From assembly GCF_001428005.1 (NCBI RefSeq), contig NZ_LMSB01000006.1:53324-117323 (forward strand): a stretch of 64,000 bases of DNA, read 5' to 3'. The DNA is from Arthrobacter sp. Soil736. GTDB taxonomy: Bacteria; Actinomycetota; Actinomycetes; Actinomycetales; Micrococcaceae. The notes below the pieces were generated by a model, which saw nothing but the letters and a program-made list of their open reading frames with translations, ran no database searches and was not told the DNA's origin. Made by a program: the position numbers and the translations under genes. Each line of letters begins with the position of its first letter. The first letter of the stretch is position 1. Positions 50,827-59,072 of this stretch are shown here, piece by piece.

Positions 50827-51235
50827 GTTTTTCACCTGGGTCTGATTGTGAACGGAGCTGATCGCATTCCATCCCGTGGATTTATGAATCAGGCGCGCCG
50901 AAAAGGCCTCACCCGCGCGGGGTTGAGGTCGTCAGGTGTAGTGATTTTGAGACCGCTACATTGGACCAGCTAGCCACAGCATCTGCGGTTGCGTTGCAGA
51001 AGCTTATAAGCACCCGGAATTACGGGCGGGGTAACGCCCATTACCGAAGCAAATTGAAACCTTGCGGAGTTAAGGCTAAGTTCCGGTCGCCGTAGAAGTC
51101 AAAAGATATCGGTTGTATAACGGCAATTTGAACCGTCATTTATCCAGGGCCAAATCCAGCCCAAGGCACGCTGACCTGCAGGTTCACGTCTCGTGCGCCC
51201 CGCGGAGGGCCTAAAAAACGTTTTTTATCGGGAGG
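50827..51235. other. 409-bp AT-richer spacer upstream of the beta-helix gene, with a strict palindrome
   Basis: No gene is seen. The stretch is less GC-rich than its neighbours. At 51212-51227 lies a perfect 16-bp palindrome TAAAAAACGTTTTTTA with a central CG, like operators of LacI-type regulators. It sits just after the stop of the LLM gene, so it could instead help end that transcript. Confidence 0.5.
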
Positions 51236-52225
51236 CTAAACGCGCGCCAGCCCGGCCGTCTCGGCCAGCAGCTCCACGGACCGGAGCCGCGTCTCCGTCC
51301 CTGTGCTCTGGTGGGCAACGATGAGCTCGTCGGCGTCGGCGTGCTGAGCGAATCCGTCCACGTACTCCATCACGGCGTCCGGCGTTCCGACCGCCGAATA
51401 CTTCATCATCTGGGACACATGCTGCCCCTGCGGGGAGTCGAGGATCATGTCCGCTTCGTCGTTCGTGAATTCCCTCCCGCCGCCGAAGAACAGCGAGACA
51501 CGGGCGCGCAGGGTGTCCCGGAATATCTCCTGAGCTTCCGGCGCCGAATCGGCGGCGATCACGTTGACGCCGGCGATGACGTGGGGAGAAGCCTGCTGCT
51601 CGGACGGCTTGAATTCCCGGCGGTAGACGGCCACGGCGTCCTGGAGCGCATTCGGTGCGAAGTGGGAGGCGAAGGCGAAGGGCAGGCCCAGCTGGGCGGC
51701 GAGCCGGGCGCCAAACAGGGAGGAACCCAGGATGTACAGCGGCACGTTGGTGCCCCTGCCCGGCGTTGCCTCAACCCCCGGGATACGGGTGGGACCGCTC
51801 AGGTAGCCCTGCAGTTCCAGGACGTCCTGCGGGAAGCTGTCCGCCGACATCGGATCGCGGCGGAGGGCGCGCATGGTGTTCTGATCGCTGCCCGGGGCGC
51901 GGCCAAGCCCGAGGTCGATGCGTCCCGGATGCAGGGTCTCCAGGGTGCCGAACTGTTCGGCGATGGTCAGCGGGGAGTGGTTGGGCAGCATCACGCCGCC
52001 CGCGCCCAGCCGGATGCTCTCCGTGTTCGCGGCGACGTGCGCGATCAGGACGCTCGTGGCCGAGGACGCAATGGAGGACATGTTGTGGTGTTCGGCGTAC
52101 CAGACCCGCCGGTAACCGAGTTTCTCGGCAAGCTGGGCCATGGCGACGCTTCCGGCAAAGCTGTCCGCCGCCGTCTGGCCCTTGCCGATGGTCGCAAGGT
52201 CAAGGATGGAGAGGGGAACAGTCAC
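51236..52225 (-). CDS. LLM-class flavin-dependent oxidoreductase (YhbW/MsnO8-like)
   Basis: A 329-aa luciferase-like monooxygenase. The protein begins with VPLSILDLATIGKGQTAADSF; RVWYAEHHNMSSIASSATSVLIAHVAANT (~39-67), GGVMLPNHSPLTIAEQFGTLE and LGRAPGSDQ near 105 are diagnostic of this subfamily. It uses a flavin; the substrate is unknown. GTG 52225 is chosen because the conserved N-terminus begins there. The longer frame to 52363 would cover a terminator hairpin and lacks family support. Confidence 0.88.
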   Translation of the reverse strand: MTVPLSILDLATIGKGQTAADSFAGSVAMAQLAEKLGYRRVWYAEHHNMSSIASSATSVLIAHVAANTESIRLGAGGVMLPNHSPLTIAEQFGTLETLHPGRIDLGLGRAPGSDQNTMRALRRDPMSADSFPQDVLELQGYLSGPTRIPGVEATPGRGTNVPLYILGSSLFGARLAAQLGLPFAFASHFAPNALQDAVAVYRREFKPSEQQASPHVIAGVNVIAADSAPEAQEIFRDTLRARVSLFFGGGREFTNDEADMILDSPQGQHVSQMMKYSAVGTPDAVMEYVDGFAQHADADELIVAHQSTGTETRLRSVELLAETAGLARV

Positions 52226-52345
52226 GGTGGAACCGGCCTTTCGTTGCGGTGCGCTGGCGGGCCGGGCACGTAAATGCTCCTCGGCACGCTTTTGACAACG
52301 ACGGCGGCGGTCGGGATATTTCTGGATGTCGCCGTGGCGTCGGAC

Positions 52346-52389
52346 ACGGAGGAAGGGGGCCACCGTTTCCGGCGACCCCCTTCCTCCGT
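52346..52389 (-). terminator. terminator of the PxKF surface-protein gene
   Basis: A perfect 14-bp stem, ACGGAGGAAGGGGG (52346-52359) with CCCCCTTCCTCCGT (52376-52389), and a 16-nt loop lie ~45 bp after the stop of the minus-strand PxKF gene. Confidence 0.8.
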
Positions 52390-52433
52390 ATTAGCCCAGG
52401 CGCGCTACTTGCCTGTCCAAGTCCGCAGCGGAG

Positions 52434-54758
52434 CTACTTCAGCTTGAAGTTGGCATCGATGTGGGACCCGTCGGCTGACGTCATGCTGAGCTGGAAGCAG
52501 ACTCCTGGCATGTTCGGCGTCTTCCAGTTGTAGATGTATTGGCCACCCGTCGAGTCGTACCTCAAGGAGGTATTTCCGGTGGTCGTGATCTCGATTCCGT
52601 CCTGGATTGCCAGCGGGCTGCACGTGATCTGCCGGACTCCCATCTTCACGATGCTGGTGTCCGTCAGCTCTGTGGTGCCGGTGAACACTTCGAATTTGGC
52701 AGGTACGGTGCTTCCCGCCTTCACCGTGTTGAGGACGCCGCCCATGTCGATGGGCTGGTAGAACCCCTTGGGCTCCCAGGCTTTCACCGTGTAGGTCTGT
52801 GTAGTGACGGACGTGCGCCCCGCATTGTCGGTGGCCGTGGCCGTCAACGTGTGGGTGCCCACCTCCGCAGAGTAGCCGGTCACGGCGCAACTGGCCGGAC
52901 CTGAACCTGCGTCAGTGGCGCTGCACGTGGGCTGAGTGCCCAGGGACCTGAAGTATGCGTCGGCCAGAACTGAGTCGAATTTGGCAACCGGATCCGTCAG
53001 ATCCACCTTGAAGGCGGCGCTGGACACTTCGCCGGCAGGCGTTGTGTTGTCCGCGTCATCCGTGAACGCCGGGCTGGCCAGGACCATGCCGGTGCCTTCT
53101 CCACTGGACACCGTCGTCTTGACCGCAGAGTCCGGACCCGAGAGTGCATCCGTCCCGGTAAACGTCGCCGTGACCGGGCCGGTGTACCAGCCGTTCGCGC
53201 CCTCCGTGCCGCTGAGCTTCGTGAACGAAACGGACGGCGCCGTGAGGTCGATCTTGTAGCTTGCGGACGGCGTGCCGGCCTCCGAGGCATTGCCGGCAAG
53301 GTCCGTGAAGGCCGGGCTGCCAACCACGACGGAGGCTCCTTCTCCTGCGGATGTTGCGGTCTGGGTCGCTACGGCCGGCCCCGAAACTGCATCAGTTCCG
53401 GTGAACGTCGCCGTGACGGGGGCGTTGTACCAGCCCTTGGCATTCGGCTCCCTGTCAGCTTCCGAGTACGCCACCACTGGCGCCGTGCCGTCGATCTTGA
53501 AGCTTTGGGTTACCGCTCCAAGGGCCGAGGCGTTGCCTGCGGTGTCACTGAACACTGGGCTCCTGACCTCTATGGCCGCTCCTTCGGCGCCCGCGGCTGT
53601 TGTTTCGCTCGCGGTTTGGGCGGCGGGGCCGGATGTTGCGTCGACGCCGGTGAACGTAGCCGTAACCGGCCCCCGGAACCAGCCGTTGTTGCCGACGGGT
53701 CCTTCTGCCCCTGTGTAGCTCACTTCGGGAGCGGTGGCGTCAAGGCCCACGGGCACAGTGTCCTTGGAGGTGGAGCCTCCGGCGCTGGTTGCGGAGCAGC
53801 TGTACGCGATTTTCACCTGGTCCGCCGAAATGGCCTGGTCCTCGCAGCCGGTAGTGGTCAACGAGGCTGGCGACTCGGAGTCGGTGACCGTCCAGCTGAG
53901 GATCAGCGGCACGGTGAACCACTCACTGAGTCCGTTGGGCGTCCCCGGGTTCAGGGTGTAGCTGATCTGCGGACCGCTGGGGTCCACGATGTTGTAGGTG
54001 GCTGAACCGCTGGCGGTGAGCCCGCCGCCGTCCGTGTAGCTGCAGCTCGCTGTCCGCTGGCCGATGCCGTCCGCCGCGTAAGGACCAGTGATGCCGCTGA
54101 GTGTTGCAGCGACGGTGCTGTTCCCGTCTTCGGCGTCCACGATGTTGCAGGACGCTGCGGGGACGGCGCCCTTGGCATAGGACTCGCCGGTCATTACACC
54201 CGCCATTGTGACGGACGGGGCAGTGTTCGCCGGCGCGGGGGCCACCACATTAACGGTGAATGTGGCCGGCGAAAGGTTGAAGGTACCACCTGTGGTGTTG
54301 ACGGACTGGGTGGCGCTCACGGTCGCGGTGCCGGCCGACAAAGGGGTAACAGTCAGCACCTTGGTATCGCCGCAACTCGAGAAGGTCACGGAGGACGGGC
54401 TGACGGTGGCCACGGCCGCGTTGCTCGAGGCCAGGCCCAGGGTCAGGACACTGCTACCTGTGAGGTTGCAGCCGTTCTTGCCATCGCCGTTGGCCGCGGA
54501 AATGGCAAGCGTTGTGGTGCCAGTGACGCCGCCCGCATTCAATGGCATATCTTCGGCCACGGCATCCACGCTCACATCAAGGTTGTTGTAAACCACGTCG
54601 GCATGGGCCACACCGGCCGCGGACAGCAGCAGTCCGCCCACCGTGACGGCAGCCAGGAAGGTCCTGCCGGAGCCTCCCGCGGACGTGGCGGACCACCACC
54701 CCGCTCCGGGCCGGTCCTTCGTTCTCTGCCCGGGACTCTTTCGGTCTGAATAGTTCAC
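52434..54758 (-). CDS. large secreted surface protein with Ig-like repeats and C-terminal PxKF domain
   Basis: 774 aa. A basic N-terminus and hydrophobic segment (~33-53) form a signal peptide ending AHAD. An Ig-like/bacterial adhesin part (~54-340) leads into three ~82-aa repeats at ~342-424, 425-505 and 506-587, each with TAP.V.., GPVTATFTG.DA.SGP and SP.F.D.A.N. A linker with paired cysteines precedes a PxKF domain (~660-774, GFYQPIDMGG, VPAKFEVF, KTPNMPGVCFQLSM). It probably sits on the cell surface. No LPXTG sorting signal is seen. Confidence 0.85.
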   Translation of the reverse strand: MNYSDRKSPGQRTKDRPGAGWWSATSAGGSGRTFLAAVTVGGLLLSAAGVAHADVVYNNLDVSVDAVAEDMPLNAGGVTGTTTLAISAANGDGKNGCNLTGSSVLTLGLASSNAAVATVSPSSVTFSSCGDTKVLTVTPLSAGTATVSATQSVNTTGGTFNLSPATFTVNVVAPAPANTAPSVTMAGVMTGESYAKGAVPAASCNIVDAEDGNSTVAATLSGITGPYAADGIGQRTASCSYTDGGGLTASGSATYNIVDPSGPQISYTLNPGTPNGLSEWFTVPLILSWTVTDSESPASLTTTGCEDQAISADQVKIAYSCSATSAGGSTSKDTVPVGLDATAPEVSYTGAEGPVGNNGWFRGPVTATFTGVDATSGPAAQTASETTAAGAEGAAIEVRSPVFSDTAGNASALGAVTQSFKIDGTAPVVAYSEADREPNAKGWYNAPVTATFTGTDAVSGPAVATQTATSAGEGASVVVGSPAFTDLAGNASEAGTPSASYKIDLTAPSVSFTKLSGTEGANGWYTGPVTATFTGTDALSGPDSAVKTTVSSGEGTGMVLASPAFTDDADNTTPAGEVSSAAFKVDLTDPVAKFDSVLADAYFRSLGTQPTCSATDAGSGPASCAVTGYSAEVGTHTLTATATDNAGRTSVTTQTYTVKAWEPKGFYQPIDMGGVLNTVKAGSTVPAKFEVFTGTTELTDTSIVKMGVRQITCSPLAIQDGIEITTTGNTSLRYDSTGGQYIYNWKTPNMPGVCFQLSMTSADGSHIDANFKLK

Positions 54759-55089
54759 TGCAGCGCCTCCCTCGCAAGAATGCGGCCACCATTGACCGCA
54801 AATGTAGTCTCGAGGCTAGGGGCGCACGCCCAGAAAAACACCAGTGGATTCCACTCGACTTTGGGTATTTCCGTACCTGCTTTATGGGCGCAGTACTCGA
54901 TTTTTCACTGAGGCTGACTTGAGTTGAATCAGCTCATTTCTGCCGGACACCGAATTCCAGCTGGACTTGGAGCAGCTGGACCACCTGTTTCAGGGTGCGA
55001 GCCGCAGTTCGAACTGCCTGCCGATCCCGAGAACCATCAAATTCCTGGCTTTCACGAAAGATCTGGATACCCGCGGCTAAGCTGTCGGC

Positions 55090-56790
55090 ATGGCCATCAA
55101 ATCCACCGCAGATAAAGTCGCCACGATCCAAAAAGGCTATGTCCTGGAGGGCGCCACCATCGAGCTGGGAGCCGCCATCGTCGACGGTGAGCTCCACAGG
55201 GATGCTCCCGTCCGGCTGCCCCTGGCCATGATGAACCGGCACGGGCTCGTGGCGGGCGCGACGGGCACGGGCAAGACCGTCACGCTGCACATGATGGCCG
55301 AGCAGCTTTCCACCGCGGGCGTGCCGGTCTTCCTGGCCGACATCAAGGGCGACCTGTCCGGGTTGGCCACCGCCGCCACCGGCAGCGAGAAACTGAAGGC
55401 GCGCACGGAAAGCATCGGCCAGGCCTGGGCGGCCAAGACGTTCCCGGTGGAGTTCCTTGCCCTCGGAGGGGACGGCAACGGCATCCCGGTGCGGGCCACC
55501 ATCACATCATTCGGGCCCATCCTGCTCTCCCGCATCATGGAGCTCAACGACACCCAGGAGTCCAGCCTCCAACTGGTGTTCCATTTCGCCGACAAGAACG
55601 ACCTCGAACTGATCGACCTGAAGGACCTCCGCTCCGTCATCCAATTCCTCACCTCAGATGAAGGCAAGGAGTCGCTCCAGGAGCTGGGCGGCCTGTCCAA
55701 GGCCACTGCCGGCGTCATCCTCCGCGAGCTGGTCACCCTCGAGGCGCAGGGCATGGAGCGCTTCTTCGGCGAGCCCGAGTTCGACACCGCTGAGCTCCTC
55801 CGCACGGCCCCGGACGGGCGCGGTGTCATCAGCTGCCTTGAGCTGCCCACCTTGCAGACCAAGCCCATGGTCTTCTCCACCTTCCTGATGTGGCTGCTGG
55901 CGGATCTCTTTGAAGACCTGCCCGAGGCCGGCGACCTCGACAAGCCCAGGCTGGTGTTTTTCCTCGACGAGGCCCACCTGCTGTTCAACGACGCGTCAAA
56001 GGCCTTCCTGGAAGCCATCATCACCACGGTCCGGCTCATCCGTTCCAAGGGCGTGGGCATCTTCTTTGTCACGCAGACGCCGAAGGACGTTCCCGCCGAC
56101 GTCCTTGGCCAGCTCGCCAACCGCGTACAGCACGCGCTGAGGGCGTTCACGCCGGAGGACGCCAAAGCGCTCAAAGCCACTGTCTCCACGTTCCCGCTCA
56201 GCGACTACGACCTCGAGGAGACGCTCACCTCCGCCGGCATTGGCGAGGCGGTGGTCACCGTGATGAACGAGAAGGGCGCGCCCACTCCCGTGGCATTGAC
56301 CCGCCTGCGCGCCCCGGAGTCCGTCATGGGACCCAGCGCGGATGAGCTGATCAAGAGCACGGTGGCGGGGTCGGCATTGCTTGCCAAGTACGGCACCGCC
56401 GTGGACAACGTCTCCGCATACGAGAAACTTGCCGGCAAAGCCGCAGCCTCCACGGGCGCCGCGGCACCGGGCCAGCCGCCCGTTCCCTCCGCGGGGGTCT
56501 TCGTTCCAGGCAGCCTGGACACGCAAGCAGTCGACGCCGATGCCCGCCGCATCGAAGAGGAGATCCTGGGGCGCCCCAGCAGCAGGCCCGCACCCGAGCG
56601 GCGCGAGCCGTCCGCGCCCGCACCGCGCTCCGCTCCCCCGGCCGGCGGCGGCATGATGGAGGACATCACCGGCGCCTTGGGCGGGGCCCTCGGCGGAGGG
56701 CTGAAAAGCATGGTCCGGTCGATGGGAACCCAGCTGGGCCGGGAACTTCTGCGGGGCGTTTTTGGCACGTCGTCCCGGCGCCGCCGTTAG
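55090..56790 (+). CDS. HerA-like ATPase, DUF853 family
   Basis: A 566-aa P-loop protein. Walker A GATGTGKT is near residue 58 and Walker B LVFFLDEAHLL near 298. The FTAC-like segments VFLADIKGDLSGLA and GIFFVTQTPKDVPADVLGQLANRVQHALRAFTPEDAKAL match DUF853/YjgR, relatives of HerA/FtsK helicases. The C-terminal ~110 residues are Pro/Ala-rich and end in a Gly- and Arg-rich tail (SSRRRR). Function is not proven; it stands alone, without a NurA partner. The ATG lies ~10 bp after a TAAGCT-type -10. Confidence 0.9.
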   Translation: MAIKSTADKVATIQKGYVLEGATIELGAAIVDGELHRDAPVRLPLAMMNRHGLVAGATGTGKTVTLHMMAEQLSTAGVPVFLADIKGDLSGLATAATGSEKLKARTESIGQAWAAKTFPVEFLALGGDGNGIPVRATITSFGPILLSRIMELNDTQESSLQLVFHFADKNDLELIDLKDLRSVIQFLTSDEGKESLQELGGLSKATAGVILRELVTLEAQGMERFFGEPEFDTAELLRTAPDGRGVISCLELPTLQTKPMVFSTFLMWLLADLFEDLPEAGDLDKPRLVFFLDEAHLLFNDASKAFLEAIITTVRLIRSKGVGIFFVTQTPKDVPADVLGQLANRVQHALRAFTPEDAKALKATVSTFPLSDYDLEETLTSAGIGEAVVTVMNEKGAPTPVALTRLRAPESVMGPSADELIKSTVAGSALLAKYGTAVDNVSAYEKLAGKAAASTGAAAPGQPPVPSAGVFVPGSLDTQAVDADARRIEEEILGRPSSRPAPERREPSAPAPRSAPPAGGGMMEDITGALGGALGGGLKSMVRSMGTQLGRELLRGVFGTSSRRRR

Positions 56791-56806
56791 GGCAGCCGAG
56801 CGCCGG

Positions 56807-56842
56807 CCGACGGCGGTGACACCCCGCCGTCGGGCGCTTTTT
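56807..56842 (+). terminator. rho-independent terminator after the HerA-like gene
   Basis: A 10-bp stem, CCGACGGCGG (56807-56816) with CCGCCGTCGG (56824-56833), is followed by GCGC and a run of five T. It lies 17 bp after the stop codon. Confidence 0.9.
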
Positions 56843-56913
56843 CACGCCCGCCCGGCGTCATGGCGGCGCCTGTTACTCCTGCGTTCGCGGCACTTGCAGG
56901 TAACGTAAGGTGC

Positions 56914-57912
56914 GTGCAGATGAGTCAAGCGTTGGTGAGGACCGCGGCCGGGTGGCTGCTGGGCCTGATGCTTGCCGTGGTCGGAGCCATCGTTTCGGTC
57001 AACCTTGTGAACAGCTCGGTGGCCAGTCCGCAGCAGCCTGTGCGCGAATATCTCGAGGCCATGCAGAAGGGTGAGGGCGAGCGCGCCCTGGGCCTGCTCC
57101 GCGCTTCCGTACCGGATGCCGACCCTGCCATGCTCGACGGCACGGCGCTGCAGACGTCCGCCTCACGCATCACCAACGTGAAGCTCGGCGATGCCCAAGC
57201 CCGCACCGGCAACCGGGTCATGGTGCCCATGGACTACACCATCGACGGTAGCCAGCTGCACACCGAGTTCCTGCTGGAAAGCACCGGCACCGAATGGCTG
57301 TTCTTCCATAAATGGGCATTCGTGCCTGCAGCGCTGCCCACGGTGGATGTCACTGTGGTGAACTCTACTGAGGCCACAGTCAATGGCGTGCCGGTGAACA
57401 TGCCCGGCGGCCGCAACACCTTCGCCGTGTTCTACCCCGGCGAGTACGAGGCATCCCTGAACGGGCAGTTTTTCTCGGCGCCCCAGACCAGCGCCACCGT
57501 ATCCGGCCGGGACGCCGCCACGGCACCGCTGAACCTCCTGACCCAGGCAACGGAGGAGCTGAACCAGGCTGTGGGCACCCGGGTCAAGGAATTCCTGGAT
57601 AAGTGCGCCGCGGAGGCGGACAAGCAGCAAAGGCTTCAGCCTGACTGCCCGTTCTACCACGCCACCAACAACCGCGTGGTGGACGGGACCATCAAGTGGA
57701 GCATCACCGAGTACCCGAAGATCAGCATTGAGCCGTTCGACGGCAAATGGGTGGTGGCACCGCTGGACGGCAAGGCCAGGATCACCGCCCAGCAGGTAGA
57801 CCTCTTCACGGGTGGAGTTTCCACCCTGAACGAGGTCCACGACTTCAGCTTCACCACGCGCCTGGACATCAACGGCGACACCATCAAGGTCACCCCGCTC
57901 CTGAGCTTCTAA
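56914..57912 (+). CDS. membrane-anchored extracytoplasmic protein, unknown function
   Basis: 332 aa with one N-terminal membrane helix (LLGLMLAVVGAIVSVNLV, about residues 15-32) and the rest outside. VREYLEAMQKGEGERALGLLRASVPD and later TEATVNGVPVNMPGGRNTFAVFYPGEYEASLNG resemble TcaA-like extracytoplasmic domains, but I cannot assign a family firmly. Two cysteines at ~253 and ~264 may pair. GTG 56914 lies 7 nt after a TAAGGT-type -10, so translation may be leaderless; ATG 56920 is the alternative. Confidence 0.65.
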   Translation: MQMSQALVRTAAGWLLGLMLAVVGAIVSVNLVNSSVASPQQPVREYLEAMQKGEGERALGLLRASVPDADPAMLDGTALQTSASRITNVKLGDAQARTGNRVMVPMDYTIDGSQLHTEFLLESTGTEWLFFHKWAFVPAALPTVDVTVVNSTEATVNGVPVNMPGGRNTFAVFYPGEYEASLNGQFFSAPQTSATVSGRDAATAPLNLLTQATEELNQAVGTRVKEFLDKCAAEADKQQRLQPDCPFYHATNNRVVDGTIKWSITEYPKISIEPFDGKWVVAPLDGKARITAQQVDLFTGGVSTLNEVHDFSFTTRLDINGDTIKVTPLLSF

Positions 57913-57989
57913 GCCGGCCGGACTGCTCCGCCTTGCCGCTTGGCTCCGCCTTGCCGGACTGGCCCAGTTTTCAGGCCTCCTCGACGGGA

Positions 57990-58871
57990 TCACAGCCACG
58001 GCAGGCGGCTGTAGGCTCCATAACCGGGCTGGTCCGGCTGCGGCCAGCGGAGCGAGCCGCGGGCCAAGACCTCCCGCACCTGGGCGAGCATGGACTCGGG
58101 GGCATGCACCACGTCGTCATAGAAGAAACGCAGGACGGGCAGCCCGCGGACTGTTGCCGAATTGTCCCGCCGCCGGTCCTTCTTGAACTGACGCGGCTCC
58201 AGGTGGAACGCGATTCCGTCTAGCTCAACAATCAGGAAGCCCTCCAGCAGGAAGTCCACCATGCCTATCCCGTCGAGCCACACCTGAGTTTCCGTCGCGA
58301 TCCCGGCATCCCTGAACAACACGCGGGCAAGGGTCTCCAACAACGAGTCTGCGCCTCGCTCCACGCGGGCCAGGACGTCGCGGGCCTTCCCGCACCGATT
58401 ACCTGCAAGGTGCCGGCGCAGGAATGAAGGTTCGATGTCTCCCCGGTTGTATGCGCATTCCACCATCACCAGCGCTTCCAGCGGCGGCAGGCACAGCAGC
58501 CCGTGGAGCAGGACATCCGGAAGCGCGGCAAGGGTTCCGTGGAATGCGGGCTGGGTAAGCGCCAGCCGATGGCTGATGCAACGTGCCGTGGCCCTGCCGT
58601 TGCTGTGCCAATAGTGTGGCTGGACGGCAGGACGCAGCTGCCAGAGCGCGAATCTCGGAGCGGCCGAGGCGCACGTGAGCAGGCCCCGTGACCGCCCGGC
58701 GGCCACGAGTTCCGGATCGGCTCCGGTAACGGCCAGCAGCCCCCGCTCCACCCTGACCACGTCGCCGTGCCGGATGGCGCGGCGGATGCCCGCCTCGGAG
58801 GAGCCTCTGGCCAGCACGTCCCGGGTGAGCAGCACGCCGCCGGCTGAGGTGATGATGTCCGCTGGATCCAT
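57990..58871 (-). CDS. DUF559 protein with N-terminal AbiEi-antitoxin-like winged helix
   Basis: A 293-aa protein. Residues ~5-48 (IITSAGGVLLTRDVLARGSSEAGIRRAIRHGDVVRVERGLL) match the AbiEi_4/winged-helix domain of type IV antitoxins. Residues ~200-275 form a DUF559/VSR-like fold (VDFLLEGFLIVELDGIAFHLEPRQFKKDRRRDN, then LPVLRFFYDDVV). It is related to the protein at 28749-29690. No AbiEii toxin gene is next to it, so calling it an antitoxin is not supported. ATG 58871 is chosen since the winged helix begins right after it. Confidence 0.75.
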   Translation of the reverse strand: MDPADIITSAGGVLLTRDVLARGSSEAGIRRAIRHGDVVRVERGLLAVTGADPELVAAGRSRGLLTCASAAPRFALWQLRPAVQPHYWHSNGRATARCISHRLALTQPAFHGTLAALPDVLLHGLLCLPPLEALVMVECAYNRGDIEPSFLRRHLAGNRCGKARDVLARVERGADSLLETLARVLFRDAGIATETQVWLDGIGMVDFLLEGFLIVELDGIAFHLEPRQFKKDRRRDNSATVRGLPVLRFFYDDVVHAPESMLAQVREVLARGSLRWPQPDQPGYGAYSRLPWL

Positions 58872-59072
58872 GGGCCCACAATGCCTGTAGCCGGGACACC
58901 CGGACAGGCCAGACACCGGCTATGTGGACAAGCCCGGCGCGGGATCAATGCGCAACTGGCCCGGCTTTGACGCCGTTCTCCACGCCAATGGCCCGGTTCT
59001 CAGCCAGTGGGGGCGGAAAACCGGGCCATTCCAGCGGGTCACAGGCGGCAGCCCTTCGCTAGTGGCGGGGGA

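Noticed and set aside
51236..52363. Longer version of the LLM oxidoreductase with 46 extra N-terminal residues
   Set aside because: The extension is basic and unlike the family and would include a terminator hairpin of the neighbouring gene; GTG 52225 fits better.
57990..58871. Complete AbiE-type toxin-antitoxin system
   Set aside because: Only the antitoxin-like winged helix is present; no AbiEii nucleotidyltransferase gene lies next to it or to the protein at 28749-29690.
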